Below are positions 17,376 to 25,442 of a stretch of 63,419 nt of DNA, in pieces (positions within the stretch are counted from its first letter, which is position 1; each line of letters opens with the position of its first letter). The position numbers were made by a program, and so were the translations under genes. The stretch covers positions 1 to 63,419 of the forward strand of contig JAFAYM010000208.1 of the NCBI GenBank assembly GCA_019240395.1, given 5' to 3'. Source of the stretch: Acidisphaera sp. (GTDB lineage: Bacteria > Pseudomonadota > Alphaproteobacteria > Acetobacterales > Acetobacteraceae). Below the pieces are notes generated by a model. It made no database searches. It was not told where the DNA came from and worked only from the letters and a program-made list of their open reading frames with translations.

Positions 17376-18692
17376 ATGAGGAATGGCGACGTGCTGGCCG
17401 CGGATTGGCGGCCGCAGCCCTTCTGGTGGGAGGATGCCCCGCCGGAACCGGCCGACGCCGACCTCCCAGCGCGAACCGATGTGGCAGTCATCGGCGGCGG
17501 TTATTGCGGGCTGATGGCGGCGTTGGCGTTGGCGCAGAACGGCATCCAGGCCCTCGTGCTCGATGCCGAGGACCCCGGAGCGGGGGCCGCCACGCGCAAC
17601 CATGGCCATGTCGGCGGCATCGGCAAGCTGCCGGCGAATCTGGAACGGCGCGTCGGGGCCGAGCGCGCCGCCATCATCAAGGACGATGCGGTCCGCGCCT
17701 GGAACTATCTGCGCGACCTGATCCGCGACGAGGGGCTGGACGTGGACTACGTGCAGCGCGGCCGCTTTCTCGGTGCGCATAGCCGCGCCGCCTACGACGC
17801 GCTGGTGCGACAGGCCGAGGACCAACGCCGCTCCCTGCGCATGACGATCCACGCCGTTCCGCGCGAGGAGCAGCGGCGCGAGATCGGCAGTGACTTCTAT
17901 TTTGGGGGGACGGTGACCGAGGAGGCGGGCGCCCTGCATCCCGCCAAGCTGCACCGCGAGATCCGGCGCCTGGCGGAACGCGCCGGCGCGCTGATCCGCG
18001 GCAAGGCGCGCGTGATGACGATCACCCGCATCCCAGGCGGATACCGGCTCGGCACGGCGCGCGGCGTGGTTGACGCGGATCAAGTGGTGGTCGCCACGAA
18101 TGGCTACACCGGCGCGCTGACGCCCGATATCCGGCGCCGCCTGGTGCCGGTCAGCGCCTACATGATGGCCACCGAGGAAATGCCGCCCGATCTCGCGGCG
18201 GCCTGCATGCCGACCAATCGTACCGGTGGAGATACCAAGCGGGCGATCTACGCCTATCGCCTGTCGCCGGACGGGCGGCGAATCATCTTCGCGGGCCGGG
18301 CCAAGTGGCACGCGGCGGACGACCGGCTCGCTGCCCCGATCCTCCATGCGCATCTTTGCCGGGTCTGGCCGGAACTGCGCGAAATCCGCGTGTCGCACAG
18401 CTGGAAAGGGCAGATCGCCTTCACCTTCGACCATCTGCCCCATATGGGCAGCCAGGACGGGCTTCACTTCGTCGCCGGCTGCAACAGCAGCGGTGTGGTG
18501 CGCATGTCCTATCTGGGGCGACAGATCGGCTTGAAAATCGCCGGCCGCCAGGATCGACCCTGCGGGTTCGAAGACCTGAAATTCCCGACCTTGCCGACCT
18601 ATCGCGGCACGCCCTGGTTCCTGCCGATCGTCGGCCGTTACTACAATCTTCGCGACCAGCTGGACCGGACGCTCTCCGGTCGCTGGGGATGA
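17376..18692 (+). CDS. FAD-dependent amine oxidase-like oxidoreductase (paralogue 4)
   Basis: A 438-residue DAO-family flavoprotein with GGGYCG at residues 40-45, AATRNHGHVGGIGKLP and a PFWWEDAPP leader; it groups with paralogue 2. The ATG at 17376 has no clear ribosome site. A GTG at 17391, preceded by AGGA, is an alternative that keeps the leader. It lies between the DapA-family gene and binding protein 4. This oxidase-lyase pairing is compatible with a two-step route in which the amine is oxidised and the product cleaved or deaminated. Confidence 0.75.
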   Translation: MRNGDVLAADWRPQPFWWEDAPPEPADADLPARTDVAVIGGGYCGLMAALALAQNGIQALVLDAEDPGAGAATRNHGHVGGIGKLPANLERRVGAERAAIIKDDAVRAWNYLRDLIRDEGLDVDYVQRGRFLGAHSRAAYDALVRQAEDQRRSLRMTIHAVPREEQRREIGSDFYFGGTVTEEAGALHPAKLHREIRRLAERAGALIRGKARVMTITRIPGGYRLGTARGVVDADQVVVATNGYTGALTPDIRRRLVPVSAYMMATEEMPPDLAAACMPTNRTGGDTKRAIYAYRLSPDGRRIIFAGRAKWHAADDRLAAPILHAHLCRVWPELREIRVSHSWKGQIAFTFDHLPHMGSQDGLHFVAGCNSSGVVRMSYLGRQIGLKIAGRQDRPCGFEDLKFPTLPTYRGTPWFLPIVGRYYNLRDQLDRTLSGRWG

Positions 18693-18726
18693 GGCTGCGG
18701 GAGCGAACACGAGGAGGACGCGGGTG

Positions 18727-19818
18727 ATGCGCATTCAACGGCGAAATGCCCTGTTCGCAGCGGCGGCGCTGGCGGCCTCTCCGCTGCTCAGCCGGCCGGC
18801 CGCGGCGCAGGGCAAGCCGGATGACCAGGGCAAGCTGGAGGATGCGGTCATCGTTCGCGACACCGGCGGCGAGTTTGGGAAAGCGCTGAAGCAGTGTTTC
18901 TACGATCCCTTCACGCGCGCGAGCGGGGTGAAAGTGATTCCCGTCGCGACCTCCTACGGAGACATGATCGCCAAGACCGTCGCGATGTCCAAGGCGGGGC
19001 ATGTCGAGTGGGACATCATCTCACCCCAGTTCTACGAACTCGGCCTTCTCGCTCCCTACCTGGTCGATCTCGGGGACTGCAGCGCGCTGCCGAACGTGGC
19101 GAGCCAGGGGCTGCCGGGAATCTGCGGGCGCCATGGCGTCCAATATTTGATGGGCGGCGTGGTGCTGAGCTGGGATCCGCGCGCCTTCCCCGAGCGCGCG
19201 CCGCAGAGCTGGGCGGATTTCTGGAACGTCGCCGCCTTTCCGGGCCGCCGCGCCCTGCCCAGCTATGGGAACCCCTGGAACAACACGCTGCTTTTCGCGC
19301 TGATGGCCGACGGGGTCCCAGCGGATAAGCTGTTTCCGCTGGATCTCGACCGGGCGTTCCGCAAACTCGATGAGATTCGGCCGCACATCGACCTCTGGTG
19401 GAAGACGGGCGCGCAGTCCGAACAGATGTTCCGCTCCGGTAACATCCAGCTGAGCCCGATGTGGAGCGGCACCGCCTATGCCGTGAAGCGCACCGGCGTC
19501 AGCTTGGACTGGACTTTTCACCAGGCGGCGGCGGATCGCGGCTCATGGGCCATTCTGAAGGATTCGCCGCACCCCAACGCTGCGCGCGCCTTCATCAACT
19601 TCTACATGACCAATCCGGAGAACCACGTCGCCTTTGCGCGGGCGATGGGCTACGCAACGACGAACCGCGCCTCGCTTGCTCTCCTCGATGCCGCGGAGCG
19701 GCACGAGCTGGTGTCGAGCCCGGAGATGCTGGCTGAGCTGGCAGGCATCGACGGCGAATGGGTCGAGGCGCACCGCGCCGCAACGCTCGACCGCTGGAAC
19801 AGCTGGATCAGCGGCTGA
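18727..19818 (+). CDS. PotD-type ABC substrate-binding protein (paralogue 4)
   Basis: A 363-residue periplasmic binding protein and the most divergent of the four. It keeps FPLDLDRAFRKLD, but the WWKTGAQSE segment differs from the TGDQS of the other three, and there is an insert before the mature domain. The signal peptide is QRRNALFAAAALAA with AAAQ cleavage. AGGAGG lies nine bases ahead of the ATG; a GTG three bases earlier is also possible. The changed ligand-pocket region suggests a different substrate from the other copies. The DhaK-like gene follows 61 bases downstream. Confidence 0.82.
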   Translation: MRIQRRNALFAAAALAASPLLSRPAAAQGKPDDQGKLEDAVIVRDTGGEFGKALKQCFYDPFTRASGVKVIPVATSYGDMIAKTVAMSKAGHVEWDIISPQFYELGLLAPYLVDLGDCSALPNVASQGLPGICGRHGVQYLMGGVVLSWDPRAFPERAPQSWADFWNVAAFPGRRALPSYGNPWNNTLLFALMADGVPADKLFPLDLDRAFRKLDEIRPHIDLWWKTGAQSEQMFRSGNIQLSPMWSGTAYAVKRTGVSLDWTFHQAAADRGSWAILKDSPHPNAARAFINFYMTNPENHVAFARAMGYATTNRASLALLDAAERHELVSSPEMLAELAGIDGEWVEAHRAATLDRWNSWISG

Positions 19819-19879
19819 GACTGACCGCTTCGGGCGGCCCCGTATCGGCGCACCAACAACGGGCGGGAGGAGCGAGACG

Positions 19880-21571
19880 ATGAAGAAGCTGATCAACGAT
19901 CCCCGTCACGTCGTGCGGGACATGCTGGAGGGGTTGGCGGACCTGCATCCCGGCCTGGCGCTGCTGGAAGCGGAAAACGTCATCGTGCGCGGCGATCTTC
20001 CCCGCCCGGAAGCGCGGCCGGTCGCGGTGCTGTCCGGCGGCGGGAGCGGGCATGAACCCGCCCATGCCGGATATGTCGGGGCGGGCATGCTGAGTGCGGC
20101 GATCGCCGGCGACGTGTTCACCTCGCCCAGCGTCGATGCTGTGCTGGCCGCCCTCCGTGCCGCCGCCGGACCGGCAGGGGCGGTGCTTATCGTCAAGAAC
20201 TATACCGGCGACCGGCTGAATTTCGGCCTCGCCGCCGAGCTGGCGACGGCGGAAGGCATACCGACGCGCGTTGTCGTGGTGGCTGACGACGTCGCCCTGC
20301 ACGACACGGTCGAGCCCGACCGACGGCGCGGCATCGCGGGAACCGTGCTGGTCCACAAGGTCGCCGGTGCGGCCGCCGCTTCCGGCCTGGCACTGGCGGA
20401 GGTCGCTGCCGAGGCGAGCGCAGCCGCCGCGGCGCTGGCCTCGATGGGTGTCGCGCTCGGCGCATGCACGGTTCCGGCCGCCGGAAGGCCCGGCTTCACG
20501 CTCGACGAAGGGGAGATGGAGCTCGGCCTCGGCATCCACGGCGAGCAGGGGGTTCGGCGTGCGCCGCTCATGACCGCGGACGCCGTGGTGGACACGATCG
20601 TCTCGACGCTTGTCGCGCAGATGGACCTTCACGCCGAGCCGGTTGCCCTGCTGGTGAACGGCCTGGGCGGCACGCCGCCGATGGAGCTTGCCATCGTCGC
20701 CCGCCGCGCCCTTGCCGCACTGCGGGAGCGCGGCATTCGCGTCGAGCGCGCCTGGGCCGGAAATTTCATGACTGCGCTGGAGATGCCGGGGTGCTCGCTG
20801 AGCCTGATGGCCTTGAGCGATGCGCGCCGCGAGCGGCTCGACGCCCCGGCCAGTGCTCCGGCGTGGCCCGGCGGCGGGCGCGTGGGCGATCGCCTGGTCA
20901 TCCCCTCCGCCGTCACCGGCCCGGTGGCTGAAGCGTCCGCGGCGTTGGATGGTGGCGTATCCGGGGAGGCGGTGCGCCGCGCGGCACTGGCCGCGGCGGA
21001 GGCTTTCGAGCGGGAGGAGGCATTGCTGACCGCGTTGGACAGCCATGCCGGCGACGGTGATCTCGGCATCAGCATGGTGCGCGGCGCGGCGGCGATCCGC
21101 GCCATGCCGGACGAGGCGTGGCGACACGCCGGCACGGCGCTGGCATCGATGGGCAATGCGGTCCGGCGGGCGATCGCCGGCAGTTCAGGGCCGTTCTACG
21201 CCACGGCGCTGCTGCGGGCCGGTCGTGAACTCGGCCCGGCTGGTGCACCCGGGGATTGGGCGCGCGCTTTCGCGGCCGCGGTTGGCAGCGTTGCCGCGCT
21301 CGGCGGCGCGAAACCCGGCGATCGCACGATGCTGGATGCGCTCGAGCCGGCAAGCGAGGCATTCAGCACCGCGCTGCGGGCGAATGCGACGCTGCGAGAA
21401 GCGTGGGCGCGCGCCATCGCCGCGGCGGAAGACGGAACCGCTGCAACGGCTGCCATGCGTCCGCGCGTTGGTCGGGCGGCCTATCTGGGCGATCGAGCGA
21501 TCGGCGCCCCGGACGCCGGCGCCACCGCTGTGCTGGTGTGGATGAAAGCCGTCGGGGCGGCTTTGGTTTGA
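19880..21571 (+). CDS. Dihydroxyacetone kinase-family protein (DhaK-DhaL fusion)
   Basis: A 563-residue ATP-dependent ketose kinase. The N-terminal DhaK domain has GGGSGHEPAH with His58, Asp111 in TGDRLNF, and His220 in GIHGEQG, the residue that forms a covalent hemiaminal with the ketone in the family. The motif is normally HGEPG. The C-terminal DhaL nucleotide domain contains DSHAGDGDLG. A GGAGGA precedes the ATG at 19880; upstream in-frame codons overlap the previous gene. Its place at the end of an amine-oxidase operon suggests that a short ketose or ketone is released from the imported compound. Substrates other than dihydroxyacetone, such as erythrulose, are possible. Confidence 0.85.
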   Translation: MKKLINDPRHVVRDMLEGLADLHPGLALLEAENVIVRGDLPRPEARPVAVLSGGGSGHEPAHAGYVGAGMLSAAIAGDVFTSPSVDAVLAALRAAAGPAGAVLIVKNYTGDRLNFGLAAELATAEGIPTRVVVVADDVALHDTVEPDRRRGIAGTVLVHKVAGAAAASGLALAEVAAEASAAAAALASMGVALGACTVPAAGRPGFTLDEGEMELGLGIHGEQGVRRAPLMTADAVVDTIVSTLVAQMDLHAEPVALLVNGLGGTPPMELAIVARRALAALRERGIRVERAWAGNFMTALEMPGCSLSLMALSDARRERLDAPASAPAWPGGGRVGDRLVIPSAVTGPVAEASAALDGGVSGEAVRRAALAAAEAFEREEALLTALDSHAGDGDLGISMVRGAAAIRAMPDEAWRHAGTALASMGNAVRRAIAGSSGPFYATALLRAGRELGPAGAPGDWARAFAAAVGSVAALGGAKPGDRTMLDALEPASEAFSTALRANATLREAWARAIAAAEDGTAATAAMRPRVGRAAYLGDRAIGAPDAGATAVLVWMKAVGAALV

Positions 21572-21590
21572 GGCGGGTCGGCCGCGGCTC

Positions 21591-23168
21591 TCACCCGAGC
21601 CGAAGATTATAGAAAAGTGGAAAACCCTGGAGAATGCCGGTCACCGACTTCCGCGCGGCGGTTGGCTGATAGAAAATCCCGAGCGGTATGAAGGGCACGT
21701 CCTGAAACGCCTGCAGTTGCAGGTCGCGGCAGATCGTCTTGCGGGCGTCCGTGCTGTCGGCGTCGAGATAGGCGGTCCGCAGCGCCTCGATGCGGGGACT
21801 GCTCGGCCAGCCATAGACGCCGCCCTTCTCCCCCTGCGCCCGCAGCAGGCGGTGATCCGCGGGGTTGTTGGTCACGGCGCCCGTCGTGTAGACGCAGAGC
21901 GCGCTCCAGCCACCCTTGTCCAGTGGACCCTTGTTGTTGAAGCGCTGCACCACGGTGCCCCAGTCGGTGGACTGCATTTCCACGTTCATGCCGATCCCGC
22001 GCAGACAATCCTCGGCCACCAAGCTCATGGCATTGATGCTGGCAAAATCCGTTGGCGTCATGAGCACCACCTTCTCGCCCTTGTAGCCGCCGTCCTTCAG
22101 CGCCTGCCGCGCCGCGTCGCGGCTGCGCGGACCGGTCAGCGCAGTCATCCCGGCATCGCTCGCCATCGGCCCGGGCGTGATGAAGCCGATCCCGTCGCGC
22201 CACATGCTGCGGTCCGTGCCGGCGACGGCGGTCATGAAGTCGGCCTGGTCGATGGCCGGGAACAGCGCCCGGCGGATCGCCGGGTTGTCGAAGGGCGGCT
22301 GCAAGTGGTTCAGGCGCAGCACGCCGAGAAAGCCGCTCTTGTCCTGCACCTCTACGCTCAGCTCGGGATTGCGCCGCAGCAGCGGCAGCACGTCGGTGGT
22401 CGGCTGCTCCCACCAGTCCACCTCGCCGGATTGCAGCGCGGCGGCGGCGGTGGACGGATCGGGAATGACGTGCCACTCGACGCGATCCACGTTGGCGATC
22501 TTCGGCCCCGACAGGAAATCCACCTGGCCCTGCGGGCGCGGCACGTACCCGGCAAATTTCTCGTAGACGACCCGGTCACCGGGAACCCGCTCGGCGGCGA
22601 CGAAGCGAAACGGCCCACTGCCGACCATCTCGGCCAGCGGCTTCATCGGGTCGGTGCCGGCCAGGCGTTCCGGCATGATGCACGGCATGTTGGTGCCGGC
22701 CTTGCCCAGCAGGTCCGGCAGGGTCGGGAACGGCTTCTTCAGGCGGAACTGCACGACCCGGTCCGACGGCGCGGACAGTTCGTCCGTCGCGGCGACGAGG
22801 TCGGTGCCATAGGTGTCGCGCCGGCCCCAGCGGTTGAGGCTCGCCACGACGTCGCGGGCGCGCACCGGCTCGCCGTCGTGGAAGCGCAGGCCGTCGCGCA
22901 GCGTGATTCGCCATGTCTTGCCGTCGTCCTCGACGGTGTGGCCCTCGGCCATCTGCGGGTGCGCCACGAAGGCGTCATCGACGCCGTAGAGCGTGTCGAA
23001 CACCATATAGCCGTGATTGTGGGTGACGAAGGCGGGCGTGGCGATCGGGTCCAGCACCGCCAGATCGGCTTGCGGCACGAATCGCAGCGTCGTCGGCCCA
23101 GCTGCGCGCGCCACCGCCGGCATCGCGAGCGCGGCGATGCCCGCTCTCAACACGTCACGTCGCTTCAT
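21591..23168 (-). CDS. DppA/OppA-type ABC substrate-binding protein without transporter genes
   Basis: A 525-residue periplasmic binding protein of the peptide/nickel family (SBP family 5). It has a KRRDVLRAG twin-arginine-like signal and ARA cleavage site, the WRITLRDGLRFHDGEPVRARD block near residue 90, and a two-lobe layout of the usual length. No DppBCDF permease or ATPase genes are nearby. It is the last gene of the minus-strand operon with a CoA ligase, an enoyl-CoA hydratase and an amidase, so its ligand is likely the amide or peptide-like substrate those enzymes degrade. Confidence 0.85.
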   Translation of the reverse strand: MKRRDVLRAGIAALAMPAVARAAGPTTLRFVPQADLAVLDPIATPAFVTHNHGYMVFDTLYGVDDAFVAHPQMAEGHTVEDDGKTWRITLRDGLRFHDGEPVRARDVVASLNRWGRRDTYGTDLVAATDELSAPSDRVVQFRLKKPFPTLPDLLGKAGTNMPCIMPERLAGTDPMKPLAEMVGSGPFRFVAAERVPGDRVVYEKFAGYVPRPQGQVDFLSGPKIANVDRVEWHVIPDPSTAAAALQSGEVDWWEQPTTDVLPLLRRNPELSVEVQDKSGFLGVLRLNHLQPPFDNPAIRRALFPAIDQADFMTAVAGTDRSMWRDGIGFITPGPMASDAGMTALTGPRSRDAARQALKDGGYKGEKVVLMTPTDFASINAMSLVAEDCLRGIGMNVEMQSTDWGTVVQRFNNKGPLDKGGWSALCVYTTGAVTNNPADHRLLRAQGEKGGVYGWPSSPRIEALRTAYLDADSTDARKTICRDLQLQAFQDVPFIPLGIFYQPTAARKSVTGILQGFPLFYNLRLG

Positions 23169-23207
23169 TGATCGTCCTCGCCTGTGGGAGTGAACCGGTG
23201 TGTGCCG

Positions 23208-24647
23208 TCACGCTGGCGCAGCGAGCGCCGGGCGGCGATCGAACCAGGGCGACGCCTGCTCCAGCTGCGCCGCCAGCCGGAGCAGCAGCTCCTCAGCGCC
23301 GTAGCGGGCCATGAACTGCGAGCCGATCGGCAGCCCCGCCGCATTGGTCCAGAGCGGCACCGTCATCGCCGGGGCGCCGCTGCCATTGGCGAGCGGCATG
23401 AAGGCGGCGATGGCGTAGAACTGCTCGAGAAACCGGCCTGCCCCCGCCGCTCCGTAGTCGAACTCGCTCAGCAGCGGCGGCGGCACGGTCAGGCTCGGCG
23501 TGAGCAGAACGTCGTAGGTCTCGTGGAATTTGGCGAGCTGCCGCGACAGGCCGTGCAGCTTGCGGACGGTGAGGTAGTACTCGGCGCTGGTGGTCGCCTT
23601 GCCGACGCGAAGGAACTCCCAGACCGCGGGCGAAAAATCCGCTTCCGCGATCGGCCGGCCCAACGCGGCTGCCTTGGCCGACACGTTCGCGTGCATGCCG
23701 ACCCCGAGCAGGGTGATGGAGGTCTTTGCGAAGCCCTCGTCCCATCCGACATCGGGCACCGCTTCGCTGACGACATGGCCGAGGCTCTCGCACAGCGCGG
23801 CGGTCTTGCGGGTCGCCTCCACGCAATCGGGATGCACCGGGACGCCGCCGGGCGCGTGCAGTGCCAGCGCGATACGCAGCCGCTCCGGCGGCCGATCCAG
23901 CGTATCGAGGTAGGAAGCCGGCCCCGGCGGCGCCCAGTAGGGGTCGCCGTAGTCCGGCACGCAGGCGATATCGAGCAGTGCGGCGCTATCCCGCACGGAG
24001 AGCGTGCAGGCGTGCTGCGTGCTCGCGCCGATCAGCTCCTCGCCGACATCCGGCCCGTACGTGATGCGGCCGCGCGATGTCTTCAGACCGAACAAGCCGC
24101 AGTTGGAGGACGGCACTCGCGTCGAGCCGGCACCGTCAGTCGCGTGTGCCGCCGGCACGATCCGCGCCGCAACGGCTGCGGCCGAGCCGCCGCTTGAGCC
24201 GCCCGCCGAGCGCTCGGTGTCCCAAGGGTTGCGCGTCGCGCCGAACACCGCGTTCTGCGTATCGATCGACAGGCCCAGCTCCGGAACGTTGGTCTTGCCC
24301 ATGATGAGCAGGCCGGCGTTGATGTAGCGGAGCGTGACCTCGCTGTCGAAATCGGGCACGCCGGCCATGAACGCGCTGCCGCCGACGGTGCGGACGCCCC
24401 TGTACGACGCGCGGAGGTCCTTCAGCAGGAAAGGCACGCCGGCGAGCGGCTCGGTACCATTGATGCGCTTCGCCTGCGCCCGCGCCTGCTCGTACATCGG
24501 CGCGATGATGGCGTTGATCGCGGGATTGATCCGTTCCGCGCGCGCAACCGCCATCTCCAGCAGTTCGGCCGCAGTCACCGCCTTGCTCCGGACCAGCGCG
24601 GCGAGGCCGACCATGTCGTGGGAGAGGTAGTCGGCTTCGCTGAGCAC
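23208..24647 (-). CDS. Amidase signature-family hydrolase
   Basis: A 479-residue amidase. The Ser-cisSer-Lys triad is visible as Lys76 (FLLKDL), Ser151 (AGGSSGGS) and Ser175 (DGAGSTRVPS), with the 24-residue serine spacing of the family. It hydrolyses an amide to a carboxylate and ammonia or amine, but the family motif does not reveal the substrate. No GatB/GatC genes are adjacent, so it is not the tRNA amidotransferase. In its operon it would supply an acid to the CoA ligase at 25439-26806. Confidence 0.85.
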   Translation of the reverse strand: MLSEADYLSHDMVGLAALVRSKAVTAAELLEMAVARAERINPAINAIIAPMYEQARAQAKRINGTEPLAGVPFLLKDLRASYRGVRTVGGSAFMAGVPDFDSEVTLRYINAGLLIMGKTNVPELGLSIDTQNAVFGATRNPWDTERSAGGSSGGSAAAVAARIVPAAHATDGAGSTRVPSSNCGLFGLKTSRGRITYGPDVGEELIGASTQHACTLSVRDSAALLDIACVPDYGDPYWAPPGPASYLDTLDRPPERLRIALALHAPGGVPVHPDCVEATRKTAALCESLGHVVSEAVPDVGWDEGFAKTSITLLGVGMHANVSAKAAALGRPIAEADFSPAVWEFLRVGKATTSAEYYLTVRKLHGLSRQLAKFHETYDVLLTPSLTVPPPLLSEFDYGAAGAGRFLEQFYAIAAFMPLANGSGAPAMTVPLWTNAAGLPIGSQFMARYGAEELLLRLAAQLEQASPWFDRRPALAAPA

Positions 24648-24674
24648 CGGTGTGTCTCCTTGTAGGGGCGCGCC

Positions 24675-25442
24675 TCAGCCGCGGCTTTTGCGTTCGGCGA
24701 ACCGCCCGACGCGCTTCGCTGCACCGGGCCGGGAGAATGTCTCGATGGTGATGGCCTCTTCCTGCTCGACGGCGTGCCATAGCGGCCGTCCCAGCTCCTG
24801 GTTCAGCAGCGCCTTGAGGCGGCCCACGGAGAAGCGGGATTTTTTCGCCGCCGACCGGGCCAGTTCCATAGCTTTCACCGCCAGCTCGTCGCGAGGCACG
24901 ACCCGATTGACCAGGTTCAGGCGCTCCAGCCGGGCCGCATCCTGCCGCTCACCGAGGACGAGAAGTTCCATCGCCCGCTGATACCCGAGCGCCTGTGGCA
25001 GCAGGTGCGTGACCCCGCCGGTGACGAACTGGCCCAAATCCATCTCCGGGAAGAAGGCGACGAGGTCATCGGCCGCGACCACGAGGTCGCAGTTGAGCAT
25101 CCACTCGAAGCCGCCGCCGACGGCGTAGCCATGCACCGCGCCGAGGATCAGCTTCTCGCAGCCGAGCATCAGCCGGGTGATGCGCTGGATGGCGCCGATA
25201 TGGGCGCGAATCGCTGCCTCGCTGGCGCTTTGCTGGTCGAACTCCTTCAGGTCATCTCCCGCGCAGAACGCGCGGCCGGCGCCGGTGAGCACGAGCACCG
25301 CCGCGTCCTCATCGGCAAACCCCGCTTGCAGCGCGGCGGAGAAATCGGCGAGCAGCGCGCCGCCGATGGCGTTCAGCCGCTCCGGCCGGTTCAGGGTAAT
25401 GACGCCGATCTCGTCCTCCCGCCGGTAGCAGGCGAAGCTCAT
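24675..25442 (-). CDS. Enoyl-CoA hydratase/isomerase-family protein
   Basis: A 255-residue crotonase-fold enzyme. The oxyanion-hole segments FCAGDDLKEF and YAVGGGFEW are present, as are the two acidic positions of hydratases (Glu in GGGFEW and in FFPEMDLG). Its start overlaps the stop of the upstream CoA ligase as ATGA, so the two are coupled. Hydration of an unsaturated acyl-CoA formed from the ligase product is the likely role; other crotonase-type reactions cannot be excluded. Confidence 0.82.
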   Translation of the reverse strand: MSFACYRREDEIGVITLNRPERLNAIGGALLADFSAALQAGFADEDAAVLVLTGAGRAFCAGDDLKEFDQQSASEAAIRAHIGAIQRITRLMLGCEKLILGAVHGYAVGGGFEWMLNCDLVVAADDLVAFFPEMDLGQFVTGGVTHLLPQALGYQRAMELLVLGERQDAARLERLNLVNRVVPRDELAVKAMELARSAAKKSRFSVGRLKALLNQELGRPLWHAVEQEEAITIETFSRPGAAKRVGRFAERKSRG

